DNA of 8,337 nucleotides from Clostridiales bacterium (GCA_022776785.1 JALFHA010000131.1:1-8337); one strand, 5' to 3'; positions 1-6,044 are shown, counted from the stretch's first letter. Numbers and translations are program-made. Notes: generated from the letters alone by a model not told the origin.

Positions 1-56
1 CTCAAGCAGGTTTGGGCGGCAGCCCAATGTTCCCTTATTGTTCAAAAGAAAAAGCA

Positions 57-94
57 GTTTCAGAGCAGGATGCGAAGCATCCTACGATTGAAAC
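57..94. repeat. Two-tier hairpin 1
   Basis: The outer stem is GTTTCA (57-62) with TGAAAC (89-94). The inner stem is AGGATGC (67-73) with GCATCCT (77-83), closed by a GAA loop. Internal loops of 4 and 5 bases separate the two stems. All 13 pairs are Watson-Crick. The architecture resembles the hairpins at 260-302 and 413-457, but the sequence differs. Confidence 0.55.
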
Positions 95-170
95 GGGGCT
101 GATTCTGCAAAGCTAGATTTTAGCCGCAAAATAGTATAAAGCATAACCTACCGGAGTTCTTACCTGATTA

Positions 171-217
171 GCAAAAGCTCACCGTCAGGTATCGCTTCGC
201 TCCCTGACTGCTTTTGC
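171..217. repeat. Two-tier hairpin 2
   Basis: The outer stem is GCAAAAGC (171-178) with GCTTTTGC (210-217), and the inner stem is GTCAGG (184-189) with CCTGAC (203-208). Five bases separate the stems on the left and one on the right. The 13-base loop contains CGCTTCGCT. The same 5/1 asymmetric internal loop occurs in the hairpin at 466-498. Confidence 0.55.
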
Positions 218-259
218 ATCATTCGCTTTGCAATAGGGATGCGTTGGGCTGCCGACCCG

Positions 260-302
260 GGAAACCCGCATAGTCGCGCCAAAGGCGCTCCTTGCGGTTT
301 CC
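260..302. repeat. Covarying hairpin, copy A
   Basis: The outer stem is GGAAAC, a bulged C at 266, then CGCA (267-270), pairing with TGCG and GTTTCC (293-302). The inner stem is GCGCC (276-280) with GGCGC (284-288) around an AAA loop. The internal loop is TAGTC on the left and TCCT on the right. Copy B at 413-457 keeps the bulge position, both internal-loop strands and the AAA loop, while the stem bases change together. Conservation of pairing over sequence points to selection on structure, or to spread of a palindromic repeat. Confidence 0.6.
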
Positions 303-309
303 AATCTTC

Positions 310-342
310 GCCTGCCTGCTTCCCGCACAGCGGGCGGCAGGC
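310..342. repeat. Two-tier hairpin 3
   Basis: The outer stem is GCCTGC (310-315) with GCAGGC (337-342). The inner stem is CCCGC (322-326) with GCGGG (330-334) around an ACA loop. The internal loop has six bases on the left and two on the right. It lies between the two covarying copies. A wider imperfect pairing (GGTTT at 296-300 with AAACC at 352-356) could enclose it, but that would compete with copy A. Confidence 0.5.
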
Positions 343-412
343 TTCGATTCCAAACCTGCTTGGGGATTTCAGTCCGGGGCTATTGCCCGTTCTTCATCGG
401 CTTCATCCGCCG

Positions 413-457
413 GGGAACGCACATAGTCGCATCCAAAGGATGCTCCTTGTGGTTCCC
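413..457. repeat. Covarying hairpin, copy B
   Basis: The outer stem is GGGAAC, a bulged G at 419, then CACA (420-423), pairing with TGTG and GTTCCC (448-457). The inner stem is GCATCC (429-434) with GGATGC (438-443) around AAA. TAGTC and TCCT again form the internal loop. Against copy A, the outer stem shows two compensated pair changes and the inner stem is one pair longer with changed pairs, so each change on one arm is matched on the other. The two-base length difference would shift any reading frame, which argues against protein coding as the conserved property. Confidence 0.6.
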
Positions 458-465
458 GACGCTCC

Positions 466-498
466 GTCCACCTTTATCCGCCGCAGGCGGCGGTGGAC
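466..498. repeat. Two-tier hairpin 4
   Basis: The outer stem is GTCCACC (466-472) with GGTGGAC (492-498). The inner stem is CCGCC (478-482) with GGCGG (486-490) around GCA. The internal loop is TTTAT on the left and a single C on the right, the same 5/1 arrangement as 171-217. A further small hairpin follows at 500-512. Confidence 0.55.
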
Positions 499-622
499 TC
501 CGGTCCCACCGGCGGCGCCGATTCCGAACCCCTTGACCCCTTCTTCGCTTCGCGCAATCATTCCATCTTTACTCTGTAAATCCTTCTGCAAAGCTTCGGA
601 CTCGACCACAAAGCAATGGGAC

Positions 623-1252
623 TTACGTCACTTGGTCGGTGATGCAACCGGCGTCATGCCGGTTTACCGTGCGTGCGGGGAGCAGCGCGCCGAACTCCAC
701 CTCGCTGACCGCAGCGTGCAGAAGCTGCTCAGGGTCGCTGGCGGGGCTGAGCCAGTCCGCGGCCAGCGCGTCCGGCAGGATGACGGGCATCCGGTCGTGA
801 ATGAAGGCAATGCGCTCAGCGCTTGAGCGGGTGAGAATGGCGAATACGGGGCCGTCCTGCTCCATGCGGTAGACGGCGGCCATGAAGAATCGGGCGCAGC
901 CCGACGGTCGGACGGCGTAGCGGATCTTTTCGCGCCCGCGACGCTCCCATTCGTCATAGCGGACGGCTGGAACGAGGCACCGCCGCTGCCTCATGCCATC
1001 GGCAAACAGCGGACTTGACGCGGCCGTCTCGCTTCGTGCGTTGATGACGCGCCGTCCGCCCGGAAGCGTGTAGCCCCAGCGCATGGCAAAGAGCGTCGGC
1101 TTCATGGAGCGGCTGTTGGCAAGCACGGGCACGAGATCGCCCGGAAAGACCTCGCCCTCGATCTTGGTCGCGGGCTGACCGGCCCGCTGGGCAAGGGCGG
1201 AAGGCCACGGAAGATGATCGTCGAGCCTGGCGAGCGCATATCTGCCGCACAT
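623..1252 (-). CDS. SRAP-domain protein (YedK/HMCES family), abasic-site DNA-protein crosslinker
   Basis: 209 residues, a complete SRAP domain of usual bacterial length. Members use an N-terminal Cys, exposed once the initiator Met is removed, to form a thiazolidine link with abasic sites in single-stranded DNA, shielding them from breakage. The protein opens MCGRY, as the family requires (Cys2). Other family positions are visible: N71 in INARSE, E101 in VRYDEW (usually GFYEW), and H152 in IHDRMPVIL. The start is set by that MCGRY end and by an AAGGGGGG-type ribosome site just upstream; the frame stays open further upstream, but that part crosses the promoter at 1287-1315 and looks spurious. 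The gene is divergent from the acetyltransferase and faces the hairpin region; no clear terminator follows it. Function is assigned from the family; no self-proteolysis or DNA binding can be shown here. Confidence 0.93.
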   Translation of the reverse strand: MCGRYALARLDDHLPWPSALAQRAGQPATKIEGEVFPGDLVPVLANSRSMKPTLFAMRWGYTLPGGRRVINARSETAASSPLFADGMRQRRCLVPAVRYDEWERRGREKIRYAVRPSGCARFFMAAVYRMEQDGPVFAILTRSSAERIAFIHDRMPVILPDALAADWLSPASDPEQLLHAAVSEVEFGALLPARTVNRHDAGCITDQVT

Positions 1253-1286
1253 GAGAAAGCCCCCCTTTTTTCCAAATGATGGGTCT

Positions 1287-1315
1287 ATTATAGCGCAGAA
1301 GGCGAGGAACGGCAA
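1287..1315 (-). promoter_or_regulatory. Sigma-A-like promoter for the SRAP gene
   Basis: Read on the minus strand, TTGCCG (1310-1315) is followed after 17 bases by a perfect TATAAT (1287-1292). It lies about 35 bases upstream of the SRAP start codon and so gives a short leader. Confidence 0.7.
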
Positions 1316-1366
1316 GCAGCCGTGCGCGCTTCCTGACATGCAGAGGCCTGGCATGAGAAAAAGCGG

Positions 1367-1395
1367 TTGCACCCGGAGCGAAAAACGCTTACAAT
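1367..1395 (+). promoter_or_regulatory. Sigma-A-like promoter for the GNAT gene
   Basis: TTGCAC (1367-1372), a 17-base spacer and TACAAT (1390-1395). The -10 box matches five of six consensus bases; the -35 box is weak. The leader includes a small hairpin, GCGGG (1405-1409) with CCCGC (1415-1419), just before the ribosome site. Confidence 0.55.
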
Positions 1396-1437
1396 AGACA
1401 TCCGGCGGGGCTTGCCCGCAAGAAGGAGTGCAAAGCG

Positions 1438-1980
1438 ATGAACCGGAAAACGCAGAAAGAAGCGCAGAGAACCGCGGAAGCAGGGAGCGGCGGCTCAGCC
1501 TGCACGATTGAGCGCGGCCGCGCGCAGGACGCTGAGGATATCTACGCGCTTTACCATTCGTTGATTGACATGCCCTACGGCACATGGAACGAGGATTACC
1601 CCGATTTTGAGCTGGTGCAGGAGGATTTGGCGCGCTCGGAGGTCTTTGTCATGCGCGACGGGGGACGCCTGATTGCCGCGATTGTAAACGAGGATTCGGA
1701 CGAGTTTGACGGCATGGCCCCGTGGTATGACGATGTGAGCCGCTGGGCGCAGCTTGGCCGGCTGGGCGTTGACAGGGCATATCAGGGGCGCGGCATTGGA
1801 CGGACGATGATGCGCTATGCGCTTGAACGCGCGAAGGAGGAGGGCTGCGACGCGGCCCGCCTGCTGGTGGGCGTGCACAATCTGCCCGCGCAGCGCGCAT
1901 ATTCCACGCTGGGCTTCGACGTGTGCGGCGAGGCGGAGGCGTGGGGAAACCGATGGCTCTGCTATCAAAAGCGGCTGTGA
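1438..1980 (+). CDS. GNAT-family N-acetyltransferase
   Basis: 180 residues. GNAT enzymes move an acetyl group from acetyl-CoA to an amine. The acetyl-CoA pyrophosphate loop is clear: QGRGIG at 116-121 (consensus Q/R-x-x-G-x-G/A), preceded by the beta-4 strand LGRLGVD and followed by an amphipathic helix. Typical C-terminal elements follow: a strand LLVGVHN (142-148), then AQRAYSTLGF (151-160), the usual N-x-x-A-x-x-x-Y-x-x-x-GF pattern. The first 20 or so residues are polar and precede the fold. AGGAG at 1424-1428 sits nine bases before ATG and fixes the start. The substrate cannot be told from sequence: candidates are a small amine, an amino acid or a protein N-terminus. It is divergent from the SRAP gene and followed within two bases by the next promoter, so co-transcription with trmB by read-through is possible. 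Confidence 0.88.
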   Translation: MNRKTQKEAQRTAEAGSGGSACTIERGRAQDAEDIYALYHSLIDMPYGTWNEDYPDFELVQEDLARSEVFVMRDGGRLIAAIVNEDSDEFDGMAPWYDDVSRWAQLGRLGVDRAYQGRGIGRTMMRYALERAKEEGCDAARLLVGVHNLPAQRAYSTLGFDVCGEAEAWGNRWLCYQKRL

Positions 1981-1982
1981 GC

Positions 1983-2012
1983 TTGCCAGAGCGCAGCAAG
2001 GCGTGGTATACT
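1983..2012 (+). promoter_or_regulatory. Promoter for the trmB operon
   Basis: TTGCCA (1983-1988), an 18-base spacer and TATACT (2007-2012). It begins directly after the GNAT stop codon and lies about 48 bases before the trmB start, so trmB and the genes behind it can be transcribed on their own. Confidence 0.65.
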
Positions 2013-2044
2013 GAAGCAGCGAAAGCGCGACCATGGACGAATCT

Positions 2045-2050
2045 GGAGGA
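2045..2050 (+). promoter_or_regulatory. Ribosome binding site that sets the trmB start
   Basis: GGAGGA lies nine bases before the ATG at 2060. The earlier in-frame ATG at 2033 has no such site, and the ATG at 2066 is too far away, so 2060 is preferred. Confidence 0.75.
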
Positions 2051-2059
2051 ATTACCCCG

Positions 2060-2833
2060 ATGCACATGAGAACAAAGAAATGGGCAAAGCCGGAGCTGGC
2101 GGTGTGCCCGTATTTCACGGACGAGGCGGAGCGCTGGCGTGGACACTGGCGCGAGCAGTTTCCGGCGGATGCGCCGCTGTATCTGGAGCTTGGCTGCGGC
2201 AAGGGCGTATCGACCGCGGCCATGGCGCGCGACAACCTTCATATCAACTTTGTCGCTGTGGACATCACCTGCAACGTGCTGGGCGACACCCGCCGCAACA
2301 TCGCGGCAGCTTACGGGAACGACCCGGTGAGCAACATCATCATCGCGCGCTATGACGTGAGCATGATTGAAAAGGTCTTTGCGCCGGAGGATCGGGTGGA
2401 GCGGATCTACATCAATTTCTGCAATCCGTGGACGAAGCGCCCCAAGTACGCCAAGCGCAGGCTGACCCATCCACGTCAGCTGATGCAGTATCGCGAATTC
2501 CTGACGGACGATGGTGAAATCTGGTTCAAGACGGATGACACGGCGCTGTTTACCGAGTCTTTACCCTATTTCGAGGCATGCGGCTTTTCCATGCGCTATC
2601 TGACGAGCGACCTGCACGCGTCGGGCTTTGCGCCCAACTACGTCAGCGAGCATGAGCTTAAGTTTTCTGCTCTGGGCGTGCCCATCAAATTCGTCATCAT
2701 GCGCAAGGAGCCCGGGCCTGTGGAGCTTGACCCCGTGCGCTGGGTGATGCCCGGCGCCTTCGCCCGCCTGCGGCTTGGGCAGGATGCATCCGGGGCAGAC
2801 GCGGACGTTCAGGACGGGGACGACGGGGAATAA
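2060..2833 (+). CDS. trmB: tRNA (guanine-N7)-methyltransferase TrmB
   Basis: 257 residues. TrmB methylates N7 of G46 in the tRNA variable loop using S-adenosylmethionine. Visible motifs: SAM-binding LELGCGKG (42-49), acidic end of beta-2 at VAVDIT (65-70), INFCNPWTK (118-126) with KRRLTHPRQ (132-140), IWFKTDD (154-160), TSDLH (182-186) and VSEHELKF (195-202). These match the family in order and spacing. Two oddities: the usual DPW of the catalytic motif reads NPW here (N122), and the protein runs past the usual length of about 210-240 residues with an Asp/Gly-rich acidic tail (from about 241). The kinase gene follows after 31 bases, so the two are probably co-transcribed. The family call is firm; full activity with Asn at 122 is inferred from the otherwise intact motif set. 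Confidence 0.93.
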   Translation: MHMRTKKWAKPELAVCPYFTDEAERWRGHWREQFPADAPLYLELGCGKGVSTAAMARDNLHINFVAVDITCNVLGDTRRNIAAAYGNDPVSNIIIARYDVSMIEKVFAPEDRVERIYINFCNPWTKRPKYAKRRLTHPRQLMQYREFLTDDGEIWFKTDDTALFTESLPYFEACGFSMRYLTSDLHASGFAPNYVSEHELKFSALGVPIKFVIMRKEPGPVELDPVRWVMPGAFARLRLGQDASGADADVQDGDDGE

Positions 2834-2864
2834 GCTTGCTTACAGAAGAAAGGGGAGCGAAAAG

Positions 2865-3746
2865 ATGGTCGCCATTGTGATGAATCCGACGTCCGGCTCG
2901 GGCGGGAGCAGGTCGCTCCTCGCCTCGATCAGCTCCCTGCTCTCCGGCCGCGGGATGGATGTGCGGGTTTTTGCTACGCAGTCCTCGGGAGACGAGCGCA
3001 GGCAGGCGGAGCTTGCTCTGGCGGCGGGCGCGACGGACGTCGTATGCGTCGGCGGAGACGGCACACTCAGCGAGGTCGTCGGCGTGCTGGCGGGCAAGGA
3101 TGCGACGCTCTACATCGTTCCGAGCGGAACGGGGAACGACTTTGCACGGGCCTTCGGCCTACCGCGCGAGCCTGTGGCTGCGCTGGCCGCACAGCTCGAC
3201 GGAACGCCCGCGAGGATTGATCTGGGCACGATCAACGGCAGGCCCTTCCTCAACGTCTCCGGCAGCGGGTTTGACGTGGAGGTGCTGCGCATGACGGAGG
3301 AGCTCAAGTCCGTTTACCCCGGTGAGACGGCTTACCGCAAGGCGGTGCTCGCCGTCGTCGGGCGCTATCAGGCGATGGAGGCGGAGCTGTCCATCGACGG
3401 AGGACCGTTCAGGCGGCGGCGCGTGACGATTGCGGAGTTCGCCAACGGGCAGTACATCGGCGGCGGAATGCGCGTTGCGCCGTTTGCCCGGGAGGACGAC
3501 GGCCTGCTGGACGTGGTGACGGTGGTCCCGGTGTGGCATGGGCTCATTCCGCTGCTGCTGCCGCTGTTTATCCTCGGCGTGCATGTGCGCCTGCCGCTGG
3601 CGCAGAGCGTGCGCGCGCATGAGGCCGTACTGCGCTGCAAGGGCATGACGGTCAACATCGACGGGCGTCTGGAGCAGATGGACGAGGCGCGCTATGGTAT
3701 ATGGCCTGGCGCGCTGCGCATGATGCGCCCCGCAAACAAGCGCTGA
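2865..3746 (+). CDS. Diacylglycerol/lipid kinase family protein (DgkB/YegS-like)
   Basis: 293 residues, the usual length for this soluble lipid-kinase family. Members phosphorylate diacylglycerol or related lipids with ATP at the inner membrane face, recycling diacylglycerol from lipoteichoic acid synthesis or feeding phosphatidic acid supply. Landmarks: N-terminal NPTSGSG (7-13), nucleotide-binding GGDGT (63-67), PSGTGNDFAR (86-95), then the C-terminal beta-sandwich with NGQYIGGGMRVAP (194-206) and DGLLDVV (212-218). Near the end, where DgkB-type enzymes carry a DGE motif with the proposed catalytic Asp, this protein reads IDGRLE: the Asp stays (D266) but Glu becomes Arg (R268). A Leu-rich patch (227-239) is part of the fold and not a clear membrane span. 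AGGGGAG (2851-2857) before ATG 2865 fixes the start. Substrate (diacylglycerol, undecaprenol, other) is unresolved. Confidence 0.9.
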   Translation: MVAIVMNPTSGSGGSRSLLASISSLLSGRGMDVRVFATQSSGDERRQAELALAAGATDVVCVGGDGTLSEVVGVLAGKDATLYIVPSGTGNDFARAFGLPREPVAALAAQLDGTPARIDLGTINGRPFLNVSGSGFDVEVLRMTEELKSVYPGETAYRKAVLAVVGRYQAMEAELSIDGGPFRRRRVTIAEFANGQYIGGGMRVAPFAREDDGLLDVVTVVPVWHGLIPLLLPLFILGVHVRLPLAQSVRAHEAVLRCKGMTVNIDGRLEQMDEARYGIWPGALRMMRPANKR

Positions 3747-3919
3747 GCAGCGAACGGGTCTGACAGATTCTGCCAATTTGCCCAAAAAATCGGGATGAAA
3801 GACGGCGCCTGCTTCGTTAAGTGGATGAATGGACATACTGCTCCGGCCAGAGCCGGGGGATTGCCAAGGAGGCGGCGGGCGATAAGAAGCTCTGCCGCAG
3901 GAGAAGGAGCGTGAGCTTT
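3747..3919 (+). other. Leader region before the SH3-repeat gene
   Basis: 173 bases without a gene. I see no strong terminator after the kinase gene and only a poor promoter candidate (CATACT at 3834-3839 with no good -35 box), so read-through from the trmB promoter is likely. A 7-pair hairpin with one T-G pair, CTCCGGC (3841-3847) with GCCGGGG (3852-3858) and loop CAGA, and a weaker stem GCGGC (3872-3876) with GCCGC (3894-3898) lie before the ribosome site. They could form a structured leader; I do not recognise a known riboswitch. Confidence 0.35.
3904..3909 (+). promoter_or_regulatory. Ribosome binding site that favours the GTG start at 3920
   Basis: AAGGAG lies ten bases before GTG 3920 but only one base before GTG 3911. 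The 11-base string GGAGCGTGAGC (3906-3916) recurs exactly before the HPr-like gene (6032-6042), where it also sits two to three bases from the start codon. A second AGGAG (3899-3903) could serve GTG 3911, so a start three codons earlier remains possible. Confidence 0.6.
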
Positions 3920-5620
3920 GTGAAAAGAGCATGGGTAGCGCTGGCGATTCTTGCGCTGCTGCTGTCGGCGGTCTGCGCCGTGGGCGCGTGCGAAACGATG
4001 TACGTCGATAACCGGGAGACGGACAAAATCTACCCCGAGCGGCTGAACATGCGCGATGAGCCCGCTAAGACCGGAGGAATTCTGGGACTTTATTACACCG
4101 GCGCGCAGGTTGAGGTGCTCTCTGTGGAGAATGCGGACTACGCCAAGGTGGAAATCGGCGGCATGACCGGCTATATGGCCCGGGAATACCTGATATCCTG
4201 GGACGAGGCTGTGGCCCGCTACGGCGAGGACAGCGGATTCGGCGACTGCCGCGTCGCGGAAATCGACCTGACGGGCATGTGGCGCAGCACGACCCCGCTG
4301 CTTCCGACAACCGACGCCAACTCCATCTCGCAGGGCACGCTGCGCACAGGCGACAGCGTGGCGCTGATTGGCATCATTGATGACTGGGCATATATCACTG
4401 CGGAGATTTCGGGCGAGAAGAAGACCGGCTATGTGCCGCTTGACACGCTGACCGATGTCGGCGAGCGGAAGGTGCTCATCGTTGCGGGCAAGCGCGCGGA
4501 CAGCCAGACGAACCTCTATGCCGCGGCGAACGACAAGGCTGAGATCATCATGTCGCTGAAAAACGGCACCGCCTGCTTCAGCGTGTTCGGCCGCAAGGAG
4601 GGCGAGTGGCGCAGGGTGCGCGTTGGCGGCGTGACGGGCTATGTCCGCTACACGCAGACGGCGAACCTCTATGAGCTGGGCACACAGACGCGCAGCGTCG
4701 TGCCCTACTATCCGCTTCAGATGCAGACGAAGGGCGATACACTGCTCTACAGCGTAAAGGACGACAAGACCCAGCGCTACATGACGCTGGGGCAGGAGAT
4801 GAAGGTCGAGGTGCTGGCCGAGAGCGGCGACAGCGCCTATGTCCGCACGCTGGAGGGCGGTGCGGGCGCATACGATTGCGGCGATTTTGGCTTTGTTTCG
4901 CTCTCCAGCCTGGCGCTGACAGCAGCGGGCACGAGCGTGGGCGTGGCGCAGGTGGACGACGGCGATCTGCCGGCGGTGGTCTACGCTGAGCCGGAGGCCG
5001 ATGCACAGGCCATCGGCGCGCTGTGCAGCGGCGCGCAGGTGCGCATTGCCTCCTTCACGCAGACGGATTACGCGCAGGTCGCGCTGGGCGGCATGACCGG
5101 CTATGTCCTCAAGGACGCGCTTCGCATCCTCGGGGAGACGGGTGAGAGCACATCCGAGCGGATTCCTCAGCGCGCGACGGTGACAAACGCGCTGACGCTC
5201 GCACAGACGCCCGGGAAGAGCGATGCGGACGGCGAAGCCGTGGAGGCTGGCAGCCGCGTCTACATGCTGGGGTTGGTTGGCGACTGGGCCTATGTCCGCG
5301 CGGCGGACAAGCCGGGTCTGGATGCGCAGGACGGCGAGGGCGACCACACGGGCTTTGCGGCGCTTTCCGACCTGAATGCGCCGGCGAGCACCACGCATCT
5401 GGTCGCCTATGTCACCACGGACAAGGTGAACCTGCGCAGCGAGGGAAACAGCCAGACGGGCAAGATCATCGGCAAGCTGCGCCTGGGCGAGCGCCTGCGC
5501 GTGGCGGACTATGGCACAGGCTGGACGTGTGTTGTCAAGCCGGACGGCACGCGCGGCTATGTGATGACCAAATATCTCAGCTTCACGCTGAACGCGAATG
5601 ATGGGGAAACGCAGAAATAA
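3920..5620 (+). CDS. Exported protein made of about seven bacterial SH3-like repeats
   Basis: 566 residues from a GTG start. The N-terminus is a signal peptide: Lys-Arg, a hydrophobic run from about residue 4 to 22, then AVGAC (20-24). AVGAC fits a loose lipobox, so C24 may carry lipid; cleavage by ordinary signal peptidase is the alternative. The rest is a chain of SH3-like units at roughly 38-91, 123-178, 196-250, 272-332, 351-402, 418-485 and 497-554, most ending in a GY or GF followed by a short beta strand (GGMTGY at 80-85 and 390-395; RGYVMTKYL at 545-553). Units 1 and 7 have the classic LNMRDEP and VNLRSEG openings. No catalytic domain such as NlpC/P60, amidase or glucosaminidase is present. 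Such repeats commonly bind cell-wall peptides; wall binding or an adaptor role is an inference. The gene is last in the trmB operon and ends at a terminator. Confidence 0.85.
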   Translation: MKRAWVALAILALLLSAVCAVGACETMYVDNRETDKIYPERLNMRDEPAKTGGILGLYYTGAQVEVLSVENADYAKVEIGGMTGYMAREYLISWDEAVARYGEDSGFGDCRVAEIDLTGMWRSTTPLLPTTDANSISQGTLRTGDSVALIGIIDDWAYITAEISGEKKTGYVPLDTLTDVGERKVLIVAGKRADSQTNLYAAANDKAEIIMSLKNGTACFSVFGRKEGEWRRVRVGGVTGYVRYTQTANLYELGTQTRSVVPYYPLQMQTKGDTLLYSVKDDKTQRYMTLGQEMKVEVLAESGDSAYVRTLEGGAGAYDCGDFGFVSLSSLALTAAGTSVGVAQVDDGDLPAVVYAEPEADAQAIGALCSGAQVRIASFTQTDYAQVALGGMTGYVLKDALRILGETGESTSERIPQRATVTNALTLAQTPGKSDADGEAVEAGSRVYMLGLVGDWAYVRAADKPGLDAQDGEGDHTGFAALSDLNAPASTTHLVAYVTTDKVNLRSEGNSQTGKIIGKLRLGERLRVADYGTGWTCVVKPDGTRGYVMTKYLSFTLNANDGETQK

Positions 5621-5641
5621 CGCCCTGCGATGGGGCGTGCG

Positions 5642-5671
5642 GCGGAGCTGCCGGAGGGTAGCTCCGCTTTT
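5642..5671 (+). terminator. Rho-independent terminator after the SH3-repeat gene
   Basis: A perfect 8-pair stem, GCGGAGCT (5642-5649) with AGCTCCGC (5660-5667), a 10-base loop and TTTT directly after. A smaller hairpin, CGCCC with GGGCG (5621-5638), precedes it. It starts 21 bases after the stop codon. Confidence 0.8.
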
Positions 5672-5959
5672 GCATAGAGACAGAATATGCGCTTTTTCGC
5701 ACAGAATGAAAGGGCTCCTTTCCTGCTGAGCCTGCGGGTTAAGCCGAGGAAAAGCGCAGATGAAATGACGGGAAAACGGAAAACAGATTCAAAAATCGGC
5801 GGGTTTATCGAAAAACCAACCGGATTTTCGGGATATGTTGGAGAGAAATGAAGGGGAAGGGCGGATTTGAGAGGAGCATCTATCGTCCGCTTCAACAAAA
5901 ACAGGGGGAGGAAATTCGCCTGTTTTTCATTCCCCGGGCGACAGGAAAGCGGCGCGCTG
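5672..5959. other. Intergenic region upstream of the HPr-like gene
   Basis: About 290 bases, visibly richer in A and T than the genes around it. I find no convincing gene. It holds a large imperfect stem-loop (5688-5758) and a 9-pair stem AAAAACAGG (5897-5905) with CCTGTTTTT (5919-5927), which resembles a weak terminator readable in both directions. A 66-codon frame from ATG 5848 to a TGA that overlaps the HPr-like start (ATGA at 6045-6048) is open, but its Arg/Lys-rich translation resembles nothing I know and it spans the promoter. Confidence 0.5.
5688..5758. other. Large imperfect stem-loop of unknown role
   Basis: TGCGCTTTT (5688-5696) pairs perfectly with AAAAGCGCA (5750-5758). Inside, GGCTC (5713-5717) can pair with GAGCC (5728-5732). 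It is 17 bases past the SH3-gene terminator and over 200 bases upstream of the next promoter, so it could be a separate small RNA, a DNA palindrome or chance. I recognise no known RNA family. Confidence 0.35.
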
Positions 5960-5988
5960 TTGCGCTCGGCGGGCGAAAGGGCTATAAT
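5960..5988 (+). promoter_or_regulatory. Promoter for the HPr-like gene
   Basis: TTGCGC (5960-5965), a 17-base spacer and a perfect TATAAT (5983-5988). It gives a leader of about 50 bases to the ATG at 6045. Confidence 0.75.
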
Positions 5989-6044
5989 AGCCGCGCACGG
6001 CGAAGGAAAGACGCCGGGCCAATGAAGGAGAGGAGCGTGAGCGC

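Larger units (their letters stand above)
1..622. other. Non-coding region packed with two-tier hairpins
   Basis: No open frame here reads like a protein: the frames that stay open on either strand have low-complexity Pro/Arg/Ser-rich translations and run through hairpins. Instead the region holds at least six imperfect palindromes (57-94, 171-217, 260-302, 310-342, 413-457, 466-498) plus a small one at 500-512 (CCGGT, loop CCC, ACCGG). Most have an outer stem, an asymmetric internal loop and a GC-rich inner stem with a short loop. Short strings such as TTCGCTTCGC recur (for example around 542-552, with a variant near 193-200). I infer an intergenic repeat family or a structured RNA; I cannot name it or tell which strand is transcribed. 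Confidence 0.6.

Noticed and set aside
57..512. CRISPR array
   Set aside because: The hairpins are of unequal sequence and spacing, there are no identical direct repeats with uniform spacers, and no cas gene is present.
403..609. Minus-strand open frame of 68 codons
   Set aside because: It starts at GTG without a clear ribosome site, is Gly/Arg-rich and lies over hairpins 413-457 and 466-498.
239..826. Plus-strand open frame of 195 codons through the hairpin region
   Set aside because: Its translation is low-complexity, crosses the hairpins and runs into the antisense of the SRAP gene. The two hairpin copies differ by a length that shifts the frame, so protein coding is not what is conserved.
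3841..3900. Resemblance to a c-di-AMP riboswitch (GCCGGGGGA)
   Set aside because: Only a short GC-rich string is shared; the other conserved blocks of that riboswitch are not found in the surrounding 173 bases.
3692..5398. Antisense open frame of 568 codons opposite the SH3-repeat gene
   Set aside because: The Arg/Ala/His-rich translation is typical of the reverse strand of a GC-rich gene. The sense strand has signal peptide, repeats, ribosome site and terminator.
5557..5898. Minus-strand open frame of 113 codons
   Set aside because: It spans the SH3-gene terminator and the end of that gene; no ribosome site or family match is visible.
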